Numbered from the stretch's first letter, positions 16,129-26,641 are shown. The stretch is DNA of 64,000 nt from DAOSEC01 sp035362935 (GCA_035362935.1 DAOSEC010000004.1:28367-92366), one strand, 5' to 3'. The notes: generated by a model from the sequence alone, not told the origin. Program-made: numbers and translations.

Positions 16129-17088
16129 TTATTTCCCTAATAACAAAAATTCAATTCCAATGGTTCGATCTATTTTACCTGACTTAATTTGATAATCTAG
16201 TTCAGCTAATTTTTTGACGTATGTTGATAGATCCTGTTCTTTGTAGTTTTTGGCATCTTTCATTAAATAGAATGCACGCCCTGGATTAATGTTCATTATG
16301 GTAGCAATATCACCTTGATTATACCCAACTTTGGTAAGTTTGCTTACTGTGAGTAAATCCTTCATACTTCTAGATATCATAGCATTGATCCCCATCGGGT
16401 CTTGAATTCCTTTCGTTAAGTCATAATAAATTTGAATTACTTGTTCTTGATCTTTTCTTAACAAACAATTGATAATTTCAAAGATTTCATTCTCAACGTT
16501 TCTAGAAAGCAATAAAACCACATCAGATGAGTCAATTCTTGCCTCATCAGCTGCGAAACTAATTAGTTTGTCGATTTCATTTTTTGCTCGTGTTAAATCA
16601 TTGCCTGAATACTCATAGATCTTGCTAACGGCAGAGTCTTCAATGTTTATTTTTTCAATGTCAAACTGTCGTTTGATCCAACCCATTATTTCAATATCGC
16701 TTAACTCTTTTGTTTCAGAAATTACAGCGTAGTTTCTCAATTGTCGATACACATCATTTTTAGAATCTAGTTCTAATCCTCCGGCATCAATAATCATATA
16801 CGTTGTTTCCACTGGTTTTTTTATATATCGAATAAATGCTTCTAAATCATGATTGATGTCACTACCTTCTTGCGTTAGAAATCTTGGGTTTTTCATCATA
16901 ATAACTTTAACTTGGGTTAAAAAAGGAATTGTTGATGCGTCTGATAAGGCATGAATGACATTTGTATAATCCAAATCATATTGCGTAACGCTATCTGGAT
17001 CATCTGTTAACTCCGTTATCAGACGTAAAATTTTTGTTTTTATAATATGTTTTTCTTTGCCAGAAAACAAGTATATTAGGTCTTTCAA
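16129..17088 (-). CDS. holA: DNA polymerase III delta subunit
   Basis: The clamp-opening subunit of the clamp loader. 319 residues with the HolA layout: an AAA-like N-terminal domain without a P-loop (IYLFSGKEKHIIKTKI, normal for delta), KVIMMKNPRFL, and a C-terminal collar domain (EIFEIINCLLRKDQEQVIQIYYDL to GIEFLLLGK). The start codon is TTG at 17088, preceded by GAGGTGG. It converges on rpsT and precedes no close downstream partner. Confidence 0.92.
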   Translation of the reverse strand: MKDLIYLFSGKEKHIIKTKILRLITELTDDPDSVTQYDLDYTNVIHALSDASTIPFLTQVKVIMMKNPRFLTQEGSDINHDLEAFIRYIKKPVETTYMIIDAGGLELDSKNDVYRQLRNYAVISETKELSDIEIMGWIKRQFDIEKINIEDSAVSKIYEYSGNDLTRAKNEIDKLISFAADEARIDSSDVVLLLSRNVENEIFEIINCLLRKDQEQVIQIYYDLTKGIQDPMGINAMISRSMKDLLTVSKLTKVGYNQGDIATIMNINPGRAFYLMKDAKNYKEQDLSTYVKKLAELDYQIKSGKIDRTIGIEFLLLGK

Positions 17089-17144
17089 AGTTTACCACCT
17101 CTAAAATCTATTATAACATATTTTTCAACAAATACTATCAAAAA

Positions 17145-19361
17145 TTACGTAGATGTTACATATGTTAATCTTGTTTGAAACCATTCTCTTTTAAAGACAA
17201 TCGTATAATCTAGATCTGTTCGATAAACAGATTTCCCTTTAAGTCGATCAATTACAATTGAATTTGGAAATCCAAACCTGTTGTTCATTCCGGTCATTAT
17301 CACAGCTTGTGTAAATGAAGAGTTATTTACCAAATCAAATGATGTCGAAGTTATTGAGCCATGATGTGCTACTTTAAGTATGTCAAACTCTAAATTCGGA
17401 TAGTTATATATCAAGTCTAGTTCAACTTCAACTCCTATATCTCCAGTAAACAATATGGATGTACCAAACACACTTGCTAATAACACCAATGAATTGTTGT
17501 TTGTGTTGTTCCAATCCTTTGATGGTGATAATACCTGAAAAAAACTAGTGCCACAAGAAAACACTTCATTTTGTTTTGCACGTGTAAATTGGTGGTTATG
17601 GCTGTTTTGTATTATATTAGACATTCCGCTTGAATAATCATACTCGTTTGTAACAATCTTGTTTACTTGAAATTGATTAATAATTTCGAGTGCCTCGCCC
17701 ATATGATCTAAATCACCGTGAGTGATAACAAGATAATCAATACTTCGAATCCCATTACTTTTTAAAAATGAAGTAACCTCGCTTCTTCTTCCTTCTCCAG
17801 TATCAATTACCATCGTGCAACGACCAAAACGCTCTATAATTACTGTTGCATCCCCATTACTTACTGCCAAAAAATATATCTGATCTGAGAGCGAAATATG
17901 TGCAGTTAATGACCAAAGCACAATCACTAATAAATATGCAATAACATGTATTATTTTGGCTTTTTTCGTCTCAATCCACACAAACAATACATAAGTAATT
18001 ATAATGAATAGTGTAGTTTCAAAAAACGTCTGTTTTGAAAACAACAAAGGAATATATAGAAGTTGACTCACAAGATTTGTAATATAGTCATAGTAATATA
18101 TTGTAGTTTCGTAAAAGTATGTCATGGGTGGAATCATCGCTACAATGAATGTAAAAGGCAATATAAAACTACTTACAACATAGACAAACCCAACATTGAC
18201 AATGAGTGTCCACAAATTAATTTCATAGTTAATATTAACAATGAAAACAAACGAAAATATCATGGCAATCGTGCAAATTACAAAGGATTGTAGCCAATAT
18301 GATGTATAACATGAAGTAAGTTTTCCGCTTATAATAAGGCCATATGTTACCACAAAAGAAAGTTGAAATCCAAGATGCATCAAATAGAAAGGATTAATCA
18401 TTATCATAGCAAGAAATATTATCGACAACATATCTAAACTAGTCAATCCTAGTTTAAACGATTGATTCATTGATTTCATGGCTTCCATTGAAACCGCTCT
18501 TACAATAGATATCATAAACGAGCTTGCGATAGCATAAACACTTAAAAACACTAGAATTAACTTATTCGATACCTGTTTGGTTATTTTAAGCGAGTTAAAC
18601 CCTTTTTGAAGCAAACCAATAAGAATACTAATGTGAAGTCCTGAAATCGCAAACAAATGACTAATTCCTAGTCTTGTTATGTTCAACTTATTTGATGCAC
18701 TAAAATAGTCATCATTGCCTAAAATAAATGCATTTAAGTAAGTCTTAACTATCATTGGATATTGATCAAAGTAATCTTGAATGGTTTCATTGATTTGATT
18801 CATATGAAATTGTTCGTTTAAGATTATAATGTTCTCTGCTGATAAAACATAATGAATTTTTTGATACCTTAAGTACTCTTTGTAGTTAAACGCATTAGGA
18901 ATATAGGATGGGGATGGTTTTTCTAGCACACCACTAACCTGTATCGTCATTCCACTTTTCAATGAATGAGGTTTTTTTGAATGGAGTAGAATCTTTTCAT
19001 TTTGATACAAAATAACTGCTTGTATCCCATAATTTGTCTGTTTAACACTTTGTACAGTAGCCGTAAAGTCATTCTGATTTGCATCAAGACAAGAAGGTTC
19101 ATTTAAGGTATCAAAAAAAACTATGAGAAAAAGGCCAGAGATTACAATAGTGATTGAGAATATGTCTTTGGATTTCATCCATAAATATAGTAAGTAGGGC
19201 AATAATATGACGAGATAAATCTTATTGAACGAAGTTAGTAATGATAATACCACCCCAATAACGAAAAAATGATAATGATTGCGACAACAATTATAAAGAT
19301 ATGTAGTCTTTGATTTTAAGATAAGTCTCGTTACCAATCCCTGAAACCTTCGTAATGTCAT
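17145..19361 (-). CDS. comEC: DNA uptake channel ComEC
   Basis: The membrane channel that brings single-stranded DNA into competent cells. It has several membrane helices, an OB-like extracellular domain (about 75-160), and the competence domain with LGISHLFAISGLHISILIGLL. The C-terminal metallo-beta-lactamase-like domain contains THGDLDHMG, then VAHHGS, so the putative nuclease site is kept. 738 residues, normal. The ATG at 19361 overlaps comEA by 71 bases and has only a weak ribosome-binding site, so the true start may be further in. It is translated from the comEA message. Confidence 0.93.
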   Translation of the reverse strand: MTLRRFQGLVTRLILKSKTTYLYNCCRNHYHFFVIGVVLSLLTSFNKIYLVILLPYLLYLWMKSKDIFSITIVISGLFLIVFFDTLNEPSCLDANQNDFTATVQSVKQTNYGIQAVILYQNEKILLHSKKPHSLKSGMTIQVSGVLEKPSPSYIPNAFNYKEYLRYQKIHYVLSAENIIILNEQFHMNQINETIQDYFDQYPMIVKTYLNAFILGNDDYFSASNKLNITRLGISHLFAISGLHISILIGLLQKGFNSLKITKQVSNKLILVFLSVYAIASSFMISIVRAVSMEAMKSMNQSFKLGLTSLDMLSIIFLAMIMINPFYLMHLGFQLSFVVTYGLIISGKLTSCYTSYWLQSFVICTIAMIFSFVFIVNINYEINLWTLIVNVGFVYVVSSFILPFTFIVAMIPPMTYFYETTIYYYDYITNLVSQLLYIPLLFSKQTFFETTLFIIITYVLFVWIETKKAKIIHVIAYLLVIVLWSLTAHISLSDQIYFLAVSNGDATVIIERFGRCTMVIDTGEGRRSEVTSFLKSNGIRSIDYLVITHGDLDHMGEALEIINQFQVNKIVTNEYDYSSGMSNIIQNSHNHQFTRAKQNEVFSCGTSFFQVLSPSKDWNNTNNNSLVLLASVFGTSILFTGDIGVEVELDLIYNYPNLEFDILKVAHHGSITSTSFDLVNNSSFTQAVIMTGMNNRFGFPNSIVIDRLKGKSVYRTDLDYTIVFKREWFQTRLTYVTST

Positions 19362-19812
19362 CTAACTTCATAAACCTTCCTGTTTTTGTTCGATACTCTA
19401 TGATTGCTTTTGCTTTAGATTCTCCTATGAAAGGTACTTTCATTAATTCATCAACTGTAGCTGTATTAATTGATATTTTTTTGTTTTCTATTTCTTTTGT
19501 GTATGGAATCACAATCATAGTTTCATGACTGATTTTGCTTACGCGATTAATTGTACTTAAATCTGCATTATAATGAAACCCACCTGCAATGATTATAATC
19601 TCCTCAAGCATACTATCTTTTTTCACACAATAAATATTTGGTTTGTAAACAGCACCTTTCACATCAACCCATATACATTGATCGCTTGAGTCATTGACAT
19701 TAGGTGCATTTTCTTCAACCCTAGGGTTGTCTTTTTGGTTTTGGAACAACACTGACCCTACAATCAATACCACTACTATTGCAATGATTATCTGTTTTTT
19801 GTATTTTTGCAT
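19291..19812 (-). CDS. comEA: Competence DNA receptor ComEA
   Basis: Binds double-stranded DNA at the cell surface and passes it to ComEC. One N-terminal membrane anchor (IIIAIVVVLIVGSVLF), an SLBB-like domain (WVDVKGAVYKPNIYCV), and a C-terminal helix-hairpin-helix pair (INTATVDELMKVPFIGESKA, then ITKVSGIGNETYLKI). 173 residues from the ATG at 19812. The GTG at 19821 lies inside the ribosome-binding site GAGGTGAT and is rejected. comEB is absent. The pair indicates DNA-uptake capability or its remnant. Confidence 0.93.
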   Translation of the reverse strand: MQKYKKQIIIAIVVVLIVGSVLFQNQKDNPRVEENAPNVNDSSDQCIWVDVKGAVYKPNIYCVKKDSMLEEIIIIAGGFHYNADLSTINRVSKISHETMIVIPYTKEIENKKISINTATVDELMKVPFIGESKAKAIIEYRTKTGRFMKLDDITKVSGIGNETYLKIKDYISL

Positions 19813-19862
19813 ACATATCACCTCTAATAGTATATTTATCAGTTTGACATGTTTTTACTCAA

Positions 19863-19885
19863 CAAAAAAGAGGGAATAACCCCTC
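19863..19885 (-). terminator. Terminator of the uvrB-mnmA-recD2 run
   Basis: Stem GAGGG/CCCTC around a six-base loop with a T6 run on the minus strand; it overlaps the recD2 TGA stop. Confidence 0.8.
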
Positions 19886-22223
19886 AATTTTTTAAAAATG
19901 AATATGGAGATATGTCTTCCATATCAATTTCACCTATTGTTTGGAATGCACTTAATGCATCGTGTATCTTGTGTGCTTGTTCTGGCTCAAACAAACTTTT
20001 TATTTTTTCACATAATGATGTTTGTCTAGCCTCTTCAATGTATTTTATACCTCGATTTAGAGCTTGAATGTTACCAATTAGTAGTAAGCTTTTTTTCGCT
20101 CTAGTAACAGCAGTGTATATTAACTTTTTCTTTAACATAATAAAGTGTTTTGATGTAATTGGCATAATGATTAAGTCAAACTCACTACCTTGTGCTTTAT
20201 GCACACTAATAGCATATGCATGATTTAAATCCTCAAGTTCCTCGATAGAATACTCAACAACTCCAAAATCAAACAATACTTGGATTCCTTTAATGTCTGA
20301 ATCTTTACGAATGAATCGATTTATAACACCGATATCTCCGTTCATAACCCCTTTTTCGCTTCGGTTTACCAACTGAAGCACCTTATCTTGAATTCGAAAT
20401 TTTCTACCAAGATGTGAAATTTCTTCTTCACCATATTTTAATGCATTAATTTGTGATTGAATATATCGATTAAACTCATTAATTCCAATATCACCCTTAT
20501 ACATCGGAAGAAGGACTTGTATATCTCTAATGATATCCATCCCTTTTTCCATTGCATATTGAATGGTTTTCATTACCATATCTAAAATGAATTCATCTTC
20601 GGTATTGATAAAGTTTCTATCGTGTTGCTTTTCTAAAATATTGTCTGGTAAAATCCCTTCATTAATTGCGTGTGCTAGTTTTATTATGGTTGAGTTTTCT
20701 GCTTGTCGATGAATCTTATCCAATCGAATAACCTTGATTTCTTTGCTTGAAATCAAATCAAGCAGTACTTGTCCAGGACCAACTGATGGTAACTGATCAA
20801 CATCACCGACAATTACGATTCTAGCATTTTTATCCATAGATACGAATAACCGACTTGCTAATGAAATATCCATCATAGAGGCCTCATCTACTATAATCAA
20901 TCTAGCAGATGTGGGTATTTCTTTAGAGTGTTTAAATACCCCGTATCCCTCAAACCCTAAAAATTTATGGATTGTCATTGCATTGATACCGCTTGCATCT
21001 TTTAATCGTTTCGCAGCACGCCCTGTCGGTGCAACCAAAGCAATTTCTTCTGTTAAGTTCTCATTGTTCTTATTTAGTTCTAGATACATCTTAATAATCG
21101 CATGTATAATTGTTGTTTTACCCGTTCCTGGACCACCTGTTATGATCGTAATCGGGTCACTTAATGCAACTTTTATCGCTTCAACTTGCTTCGGACTGTA
21201 CTCAATGTCTTCTTTCTTGCTAATCTTTAAGAATGCTTTTTCAATACGTTCTTTGTTATAACTTTTATTTCTTGTTTCTTTTTGATCCATTAGTTCCTTG
21301 ATGCGCTCAGCAAGATCGGTTTCATCGACAAATAATACTGCATCATAAATACGATTGTATTCATCGATAATGATTTTATTTTCAATTATTAAACGCTTTA
21401 ATATTTCATCAAATAGTTCGCTTGAGAATGTAAAATCATCTGAATTGATCTCTTTTGTTGATAATTTATACAACTGATCTTTTTCTAGATAAGTGAAACC
21501 TAAATTAAAAGATGCCTCTTTAATGATGTACAGCACCAATGCTGTTAGCCTAAGATGACTGTTTTTTTCAATCCCCATGCTTAAAGCTATGACATCATTT
21601 TTTTTAAATCCAATACGGTCCACTTTCTCCATCAATACATATGGATTTTCTTTTAGTATTTCAATCGTGTTTGCACCTAAAATAGCTATTATTTTCAAAG
21701 ACATATCCATCGTTACACCGTGACTTAGTAAAAATGTAACTGTTTTTTGAGTGTATATATTTTGAATGATATTCGAATAAATTGTATCTTTGTGTCTAAG
21801 TGAAATATCTTCTATATCATACAGTTTGGATTTATCGGATGCAATAACTGCAATTGCTTCAACTCCTAGCTGTTCTACTATAATTTTTGCTGTTTTTCTA
21901 CCTATTCCTGGAAAGAAATCACTTGATAAATATGAGACAACTCCTTCAATCGTATCTACTGATTTGCGTTCAAAGGCAAAAAACTTAAACTGTAAACCAT
22001 AGTTGGGATCTGTTATAAAGTCACCTTCAAAGATATATTCTTCATGTTCAAAGGGCTTACGGTCTAACATACCAACGACGGTTAACCGATTGGAAAATAA
22101 CTTTGATTTGTGTTTTGCAATGGTTTTATCACTGTAATCAAGTTCAATGCTAGCAATTGTATATCCGGTTGTTTCATTGTGAAATGTAACTCTTGCTATC
22201 GATCCATATAATTTTTCACTCAT
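19884..22223 (-). CDS. recD2: ATP-dependent DNA helicase RecD2
   Basis: A 5'-3' SF1B helicase linked to fork maintenance and repair in bacteria without RecBC. The long N-terminal region (GSIARVTFHNETTGYTIASIEL, then helix-hairpin-helix-like FPGIGRKTAKIIVEQLG) is the RecD2-specific part. Walker A is ITGGPGTGKTTIIHAI, followed by VDEASMMDISLA, GDVDQLPSVGPG and AISVHKAQGSEF. The C-terminal YTAVTRAKK is motif VI. 779 residues, close to B. subtilis. It starts 11 bases after mnmA. The stop is TGA. Confidence 0.95.
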   Translation of the reverse strand: MSEKLYGSIARVTFHNETTGYTIASIELDYSDKTIAKHKSKLFSNRLTVVGMLDRKPFEHEEYIFEGDFITDPNYGLQFKFFAFERKSVDTIEGVVSYLSSDFFPGIGRKTAKIIVEQLGVEAIAVIASDKSKLYDIEDISLRHKDTIYSNIIQNIYTQKTVTFLLSHGVTMDMSLKIIAILGANTIEILKENPYVLMEKVDRIGFKKNDVIALSMGIEKNSHLRLTALVLYIIKEASFNLGFTYLEKDQLYKLSTKEINSDDFTFSSELFDEILKRLIIENKIIIDEYNRIYDAVLFVDETDLAERIKELMDQKETRNKSYNKERIEKAFLKISKKEDIEYSPKQVEAIKVALSDPITIITGGPGTGKTTIIHAIIKMYLELNKNNENLTEEIALVAPTGRAAKRLKDASGINAMTIHKFLGFEGYGVFKHSKEIPTSARLIIVDEASMMDISLASRLFVSMDKNARIVIVGDVDQLPSVGPGQVLLDLISSKEIKVIRLDKIHRQAENSTIIKLAHAINEGILPDNILEKQHDRNFINTEDEFILDMVMKTIQYAMEKGMDIIRDIQVLLPMYKGDIGINEFNRYIQSQINALKYGEEEISHLGRKFRIQDKVLQLVNRSEKGVMNGDIGVINRFIRKDSDIKGIQVLFDFGVVEYSIEELEDLNHAYAISVHKAQGSEFDLIIMPITSKHFIMLKKKLIYTAVTRAKKSLLLIGNIQALNRGIKYIEEARQTSLCEKIKSLFEPEQAHKIHDALSAFQTIGEIDMEDISPYSFLKN

Positions 22224-22234
22224 ATTGAAACCTT

Positions 22235-23359
22235 TTAGTACTTTCGCCTAATTTCATTCATGAAAACTTGATTGATAATTCCCCCACCAATGCACACATC
22301 TCCATCATAAAGCACACATGATTGACCAGGAGTTATTGCTTTCACTGGTTCATCACAAAAGACCATAATCGTATCCGAATTGATCCATTCTACTCTAACT
22401 TTAACGTCCTTTTGACGATATCTAAATTTGGCTGTACAGTGATATCCATTTTTAGGCGTTTCGTTTATAAAGTTTAAATGATCAACGGTACAACGGTTCG
22501 CATAGAGTAACTCTTGATCGCTTCCTTGTCCAACAATAAGTTGGTTTTTCTCTGGAATTTTTCCAACAACAAACCATGCATCTCCTGGTCCGCCAATTCC
22601 AAGACCTTTTCTTTGACCAATGGTATAATACATAATCCCGTCATGAGTACCTACAATCTCCCCACTCGTATCTACCATATCTCCACGATTGGCATATAGA
22701 TAGTTTTGAAGAAATTTTTTGAAATCACGCTCACCTATGAAACAAACTCCTGTTGAATCTTTTTTGTTTGCTGTTGCAAGATTGTATTTTGTTGCAATTT
22801 CTCTCACTGTTTTTTTATCAAGTTCCCCAACAGGAAACAATACTCTTTTAAGTTGCTCTTCTGTTAACTGGTGTAAAAAGTAGCTTTGATCTTTATTGTT
22901 ATCAAGTCCTCGCAACAATTTATGCGTTGACCCATGCTCTACTCGAGCATAATGTCCCATTGCTATATAATCACATCCTAGTGTTTGAGCATGTTGTAAA
23001 AAGGCTTTAAATTTTATTTCTTTATTGCACAAGACATCAGGATTAGGAGTTCGGTAAGCTTTGTATTCGTTTAAGAAATATGTAAATACGTGATCCCAGT
23101 ACTCTTTCACAAAATCAACCTTGTGCAGTTTGATTCCAAGTTGATTGGCTACTGCTAATGCATCTTGATAGTCTTTTTCTTGTGTACATATATCATCATC
23201 TATAGTTGGATTGCCCAATATATCATTATTGGTTGCTGAATCCCAGTTTCTCATAAAAATAGCTTCAACTAAAAAACCTTGTTCTAATAACAAAGCAGCA
23301 GCAACACTACTATCTACTCCACCGGATAATCCTACCATAACTTTTTTTGGATGATTCAT
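22235..23359 (-). CDS. mnmA: tRNA-specific 2-thiouridylase MnmA
   Basis: Adds sulfur to U34 of Lys, Glu and Gln tRNAs. The PP-loop VMVGLSGGVDSSVAAALL is at the N-terminus. The catalytic cysteines are in TPNPDVLCNKEIKF and KDSTGVCFIGERDF, and MGHYARVE and GLDNNKDQSYFLHQLT lie between. 374 residues from the ATG at 23359; the GTG at 23368 lies in the ribosome-binding stretch AGGTGATG. It follows uvrB almost without a gap and precedes recD2. The cysteine desulfurase partner is not in the window. Confidence 0.96.
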   Translation of the reverse strand: MNHPKKVMVGLSGGVDSSVAAALLLEQGFLVEAIFMRNWDSATNNDILGNPTIDDDICTQEKDYQDALAVANQLGIKLHKVDFVKEYWDHVFTYFLNEYKAYRTPNPDVLCNKEIKFKAFLQHAQTLGCDYIAMGHYARVEHGSTHKLLRGLDNNKDQSYFLHQLTEEQLKRVLFPVGELDKKTVREIATKYNLATANKKDSTGVCFIGERDFKKFLQNYLYANRGDMVDTSGEIVGTHDGIMYYTIGQRKGLGIGGPGDAWFVVGKIPEKNQLIVGQGSDQELLYANRCTVDHLNFINETPKNGYHCTAKFRYRQKDVKVRVEWINSDTIMVFCDEPVKAITPGQSCVLYDGDVCIGGGIINQVFMNEIRRKY

Positions 23360-23368
23360 GCACATCAC

Positions 23369-25345
23369 CTACATTCCTGCTTTAATTTCAAATATGACGT
23401 CTCTTAAGGTAGCAGCACGCTCAAACTCAAGGTTCTTTGCTGCTTCTCTCATTTCTTTTTCCAATTGTTCTAATAATTTACGTTTTTCGAATTTTGTCAA
23501 CTCTTCAAGTTTTCTTGCACCTTTTTCTTCCGCTAACAAGTCTACTTCTCTACTGATTGAGATAGAATCACGGACATCTTTAATAATTGTTTTTGGCACA
23601 ATATTATTTGTTAAATTGTGTTGATGCTGAATTTCTCGTCTTCGATAGGTTTCTTCTATAGCCTTTTGCATAGAATCTGTCATCTTATCGGCATACATGA
23701 TAACTTTCCCGTGCTCATTTCTTGCAGCACGTCCTATGGTTTGAATGAGTGATCGTTCACTTCTTAAGAATCCTTCTTTATCGGCATCTAAAATACTGAT
23801 AAGACTAACCTCTGGTAAATCCAAACCTTCTCTTAAAAGATTTATTCCAACGATAACATCATAAACTCCAAGACGCAAGTTACGAATCAGTTCAATACGT
23901 TCTAGTGATTTAATTTCTGAATGAAGGTATGTAACTTTAATACCTGCTTCTTTTAAATAGGCTGTTAGATCTTCGCTCATTTTAATCGTTAGTGTTGTGA
24001 CTAACACTCTTTCGTTTCTCGCAACACAAGTTCTAATATCTTTTATCAAGTTATCAATTTGGTTTTTAGTCGGTCTAACCTCAATCAATGGATCTAGTAG
24101 TCCCGTTGGGCGAATGATTTGTTCCACTACTTGACCAGATCGATTTACTTCATAGTCTCCAGGAGTTGCTGAAACGTAGATAATATCATTTGCTTTCCCA
24201 TAAAACTCATCAAATTTTAAAGGACGATTGTCTAGTGCGGAAGGTAATCTGAATCCATAATCGACAAGTGTTTGTTTTCTGCTACGGTCTCCATTGTACA
24301 TTCCTCTAACCTGTGGTAACGTAACATGGGATTCGTCAATCACTAAGAGATAGTCTTTTCCAAAGAAATCCATTAATGTTGATGGTGTTTCACCTTCATT
24401 ACGTAAACTCAGATGTCTTGAGTAGTTTTCTACACCACTACAAGATCCAATTTCTTTTAACATTTCAAGATCATATCTTGTTCGTTGTTCAATACGTTGG
24501 GCTTCCAATAACTTACCTTGTGATTTAAACGTTTCCACTTGAAGTGCTAGTTCTTCTTCAATACGGGACAAAGCTTCTTCAAGTTTATCTTGATTTGTAA
24601 CAAAGTGTGTTGCCGGAAAAATTGTTACTAAGTCCGTATTTTTAATCACTTGACCCGAAACAACATCAACCTCACGTATACGTTCAATTTCGTCATCAAA
24701 AAACTCGATGCGGATAGCATTTGTACTTTCATATGTAGGTATGATTTCAACAACATCACCTTTGACACGGAATGTTCCGCGTGCAAACTCAATATTGTTT
24801 CTAGTAAATTGCATGCTCACTAGCTTCTCAAGAAGCATATCTCGATCTATTTTTTGTTTTACACGCAATACTACCATCGAATTTTTATAATCCTCCGGAT
24901 CACCAATTCCATAAATACATGAAACACTGGCAACAACAATGACGTCTTTGCGTTCTAATAAACTGGCTGTAGCTGCATGTCTCATTTGATCTATTTCATC
25001 GTTGATGCTGGAATCTTTTTCAATGTATAAATCTTTGCTTGGCACATAGGCTTCCGGTTGATAATAGTCATAATAAGAGATAAAATATTCTACCCTGTTT
25101 TCTGGAAAAAACTCTTTAAACTCACTATATAGTTGTCCAGCTAAGGTTTTGTTATGAGCTAGAACTAATGTTGGTTTGTTTAATTTTTCAATCACATTTG
25201 ATATTGTGAATGTTTTTCCTGTCCCTGTTGCTCCAAGTAGTGTTTGTTCTTTCATTCCATTTTTGATATTAGTCACAAGTTGTTCAATCGCCTTAGGTTG
25301 ATCTCCAGTGGGTTGATACTTAGATACTAATTTAAATTGATTCAT
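23369..25345 (-). CDS. uvrB: Excinuclease ABC subunit B
   Basis: The damage-verification helicase of nucleotide excision repair. Walker A is TLLGATGTGKTFTISNV. The beta-hairpin region is SYYDYYQPEAYVPSKDLYIEKD. Further motifs are VIDESHVTLPQVRGMYNGD and QTIGRAARNEHG. The C-terminal UVR motif that contacts UvrA/UvrC is present (EQLEKEMREAAKNLEFERAA). 658 residues, normal. uvrA, which usually follows, is not here; mnmA follows instead. Confidence 0.97.
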   Translation of the reverse strand: MNQFKLVSKYQPTGDQPKAIEQLVTNIKNGMKEQTLLGATGTGKTFTISNVIEKLNKPTLVLAHNKTLAGQLYSEFKEFFPENRVEYFISYYDYYQPEAYVPSKDLYIEKDSSINDEIDQMRHAATASLLERKDVIVVASVSCIYGIGDPEDYKNSMVVLRVKQKIDRDMLLEKLVSMQFTRNNIEFARGTFRVKGDVVEIIPTYESTNAIRIEFFDDEIERIREVDVVSGQVIKNTDLVTIFPATHFVTNQDKLEEALSRIEEELALQVETFKSQGKLLEAQRIEQRTRYDLEMLKEIGSCSGVENYSRHLSLRNEGETPSTLMDFFGKDYLLVIDESHVTLPQVRGMYNGDRSRKQTLVDYGFRLPSALDNRPLKFDEFYGKANDIIYVSATPGDYEVNRSGQVVEQIIRPTGLLDPLIEVRPTKNQIDNLIKDIRTCVARNERVLVTTLTIKMSEDLTAYLKEAGIKVTYLHSEIKSLERIELIRNLRLGVYDVIVGINLLREGLDLPEVSLISILDADKEGFLRSERSLIQTIGRAARNEHGKVIMYADKMTDSMQKAIEETYRRREIQHQHNLTNNIVPKTIIKDVRDSISISREVDLLAEEKGARKLEELTKFEKRKLLEQLEKEMREAAKNLEFERAATLRDVIFEIKAGM

Positions 25346-25354
25346 ATTGCTCCC

Positions 25355-26170
25355 TTATTTTTCGCACAATACTGCATCTTTTTGATTGATTGGCGAATAA
25401 AGTACATCGATGTATTGTGTGTATTTATAATAAAACGTACTTAGTCTTGTTACAACAAGTTCATTTTTTGCGTTGTAAAACTCAATATCAAGCATCTCTT
25501 CTTTTAACCCATTTGACTTTGATCCTGTCGGTTTATGTTTCACTACCTTTGCCATAGCTTTAATTCCATATAGTTTCACATAATCTGTTTGTTCGTCTCG
25601 ACTAACATTTAATGACACTGATAGCACTGTTTGCATACCTAATAAATACATTATAATAACAATAAATAGTGAAAAGGAATCGAAGAAATCTTCAATCTTG
25701 ATTTCCATTGATAAGTCAGTAAAATAACCCATTCGTACAATAGAGATCAAGTAGTACGACAGTATTATAGCACTCGTCAAAACGAATAATCCAAACACCA
25801 AAAATGAAGTTTTGTAATAATCAACAAACTCTCCCTTTAATTGCACTGGAAAGTATTTTGACTTGGGATCCAATTTGGTTGGATATTGGATTTCAACCAG
25901 TTTTCCAACGGTATATTTTTCGATATTTTCCGCTGTGTTTTTCAAAACAAATAATTTTGTAAATTTAAGTTTGTTTGTAGGACTGATATACTCACTAATA
26001 ATATTAAGTTTCTTTTTAACTGGAACGCTGTGTAACACCGTTCCCTTCACGATTGCAAAATCTGTTCTATAAGAGGTAAGTGCTTTTTGTTTTGTATACG
26101 CTCTTCGAACTAACATATACACAAAAAAAGAAAAAAACAATACTGCTATAATTAAATATACAATTCCCAT
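25355..26170 (-). CDS. Membrane protein with two DUF3592-like segments, function unknown
   Basis: 271 residues: one membrane helix at the N-terminus (IVYLIIAVLFFSFFVYMLV) and two in the middle (about 120-145 and 165-190). Two soluble segments look alike. Each runs from a small-residue-rich VKGTVLHSV or AMAKVVKH start, through a beta-rich stretch, to a VxVLY/VEIQYP turn with a downstream Pro-Asn/Asp-rich loop (KYTVGKLVEIQYPTKLDP; YTQYIDVLYSPINQKD). That resembles DUF3592 proteins, whose role is not known. It sits between rlmH and uvrB with gaps of about ten bases, so it is in their operon. The resemblance is by eye only. Confidence 0.6.
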   Translation of the reverse strand: MGIVYLIIAVLFFSFFVYMLVRRAYTKQKALTSYRTDFAIVKGTVLHSVPVKKKLNIISEYISPTNKLKFTKLFVLKNTAENIEKYTVGKLVEIQYPTKLDPKSKYFPVQLKGEFVDYYKTSFLVFGLFVLTSAIILSYYLISIVRMGYFTDLSMEIKIEDFFDSFSLFIVIIMYLLGMQTVLSVSLNVSRDEQTDYVKLYGIKAMAKVVKHKPTGSKSNGLKEEMLDIEFYNAKNELVVTRLSTFYYKYTQYIDVLYSPINQKDAVLCEK

Positions 26171-26179
26171 ATTAAACTC

Positions 26180-26641
26180 CTACTTATGATAGTCTCGATT
26201 AGCGGCAATCATGAACGCACGATAAATTTGTTCTAGTAATATTAATCTCATTAATTGATGAGGATACGTTATTTTGCCAAATGATAGATGATAATTACTT
26301 CTTTGCTTGATCTCTTGAGATAATCCATTTGATCCGCCTATGATAAACGTCAGATTAGAGATACCATACGTTTTCTTTTGACTTAAAAAGTTAGAAAAAT
26401 CAAGGCTTGACAATGGAGTTCCTTCAATTTCTAAAGTGACAACAAAATCATCATCCTTGATTTTCTTCATAATCAATTCACCCTCAAGTGTCATATTCTT
26501 GAGTATGTCATACTGTGTTATTTCTTTCGACTCATAAATGTTTAAGTTGCAAAACGCAGATAAACGTTTGCTATACTCCTTAATCCCATCGACTAGATAG
26601 GACTCCTTTAACTTACCAACCGCAATTATTTCTATGTTCAT
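26180..26641 (-). CDS. rlmH: 23S rRNA pseudouridine-1915 N3-methyltransferase RlmH
   Basis: A small SPOUT methyltransferase acting on assembled 70S ribosomes. It starts MNIEIIAVGKLKESYLVDGI. The SAM-binding knot is in FIIGGSNGLSQEIKQR, and the conserved C-terminus is PHQLMRLILLEQIYRAFMIAANRDYHK. 153 residues, slightly short (159 is common). It overlaps the walJ stop by four bases (ATGA), the walJ-rlmH neighbourhood seen in staphylococci and bacilli. Confidence 0.95.
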   Translation of the reverse strand: MNIEIIAVGKLKESYLVDGIKEYSKRLSAFCNLNIYESKEITQYDILKNMTLEGELIMKKIKDDDFVVTLEIEGTPLSSLDFSNFLSQKKTYGISNLTFIIGGSNGLSQEIKQRSNYHLSFGKITYPHQLMRLILLEQIYRAFMIAANRDYHK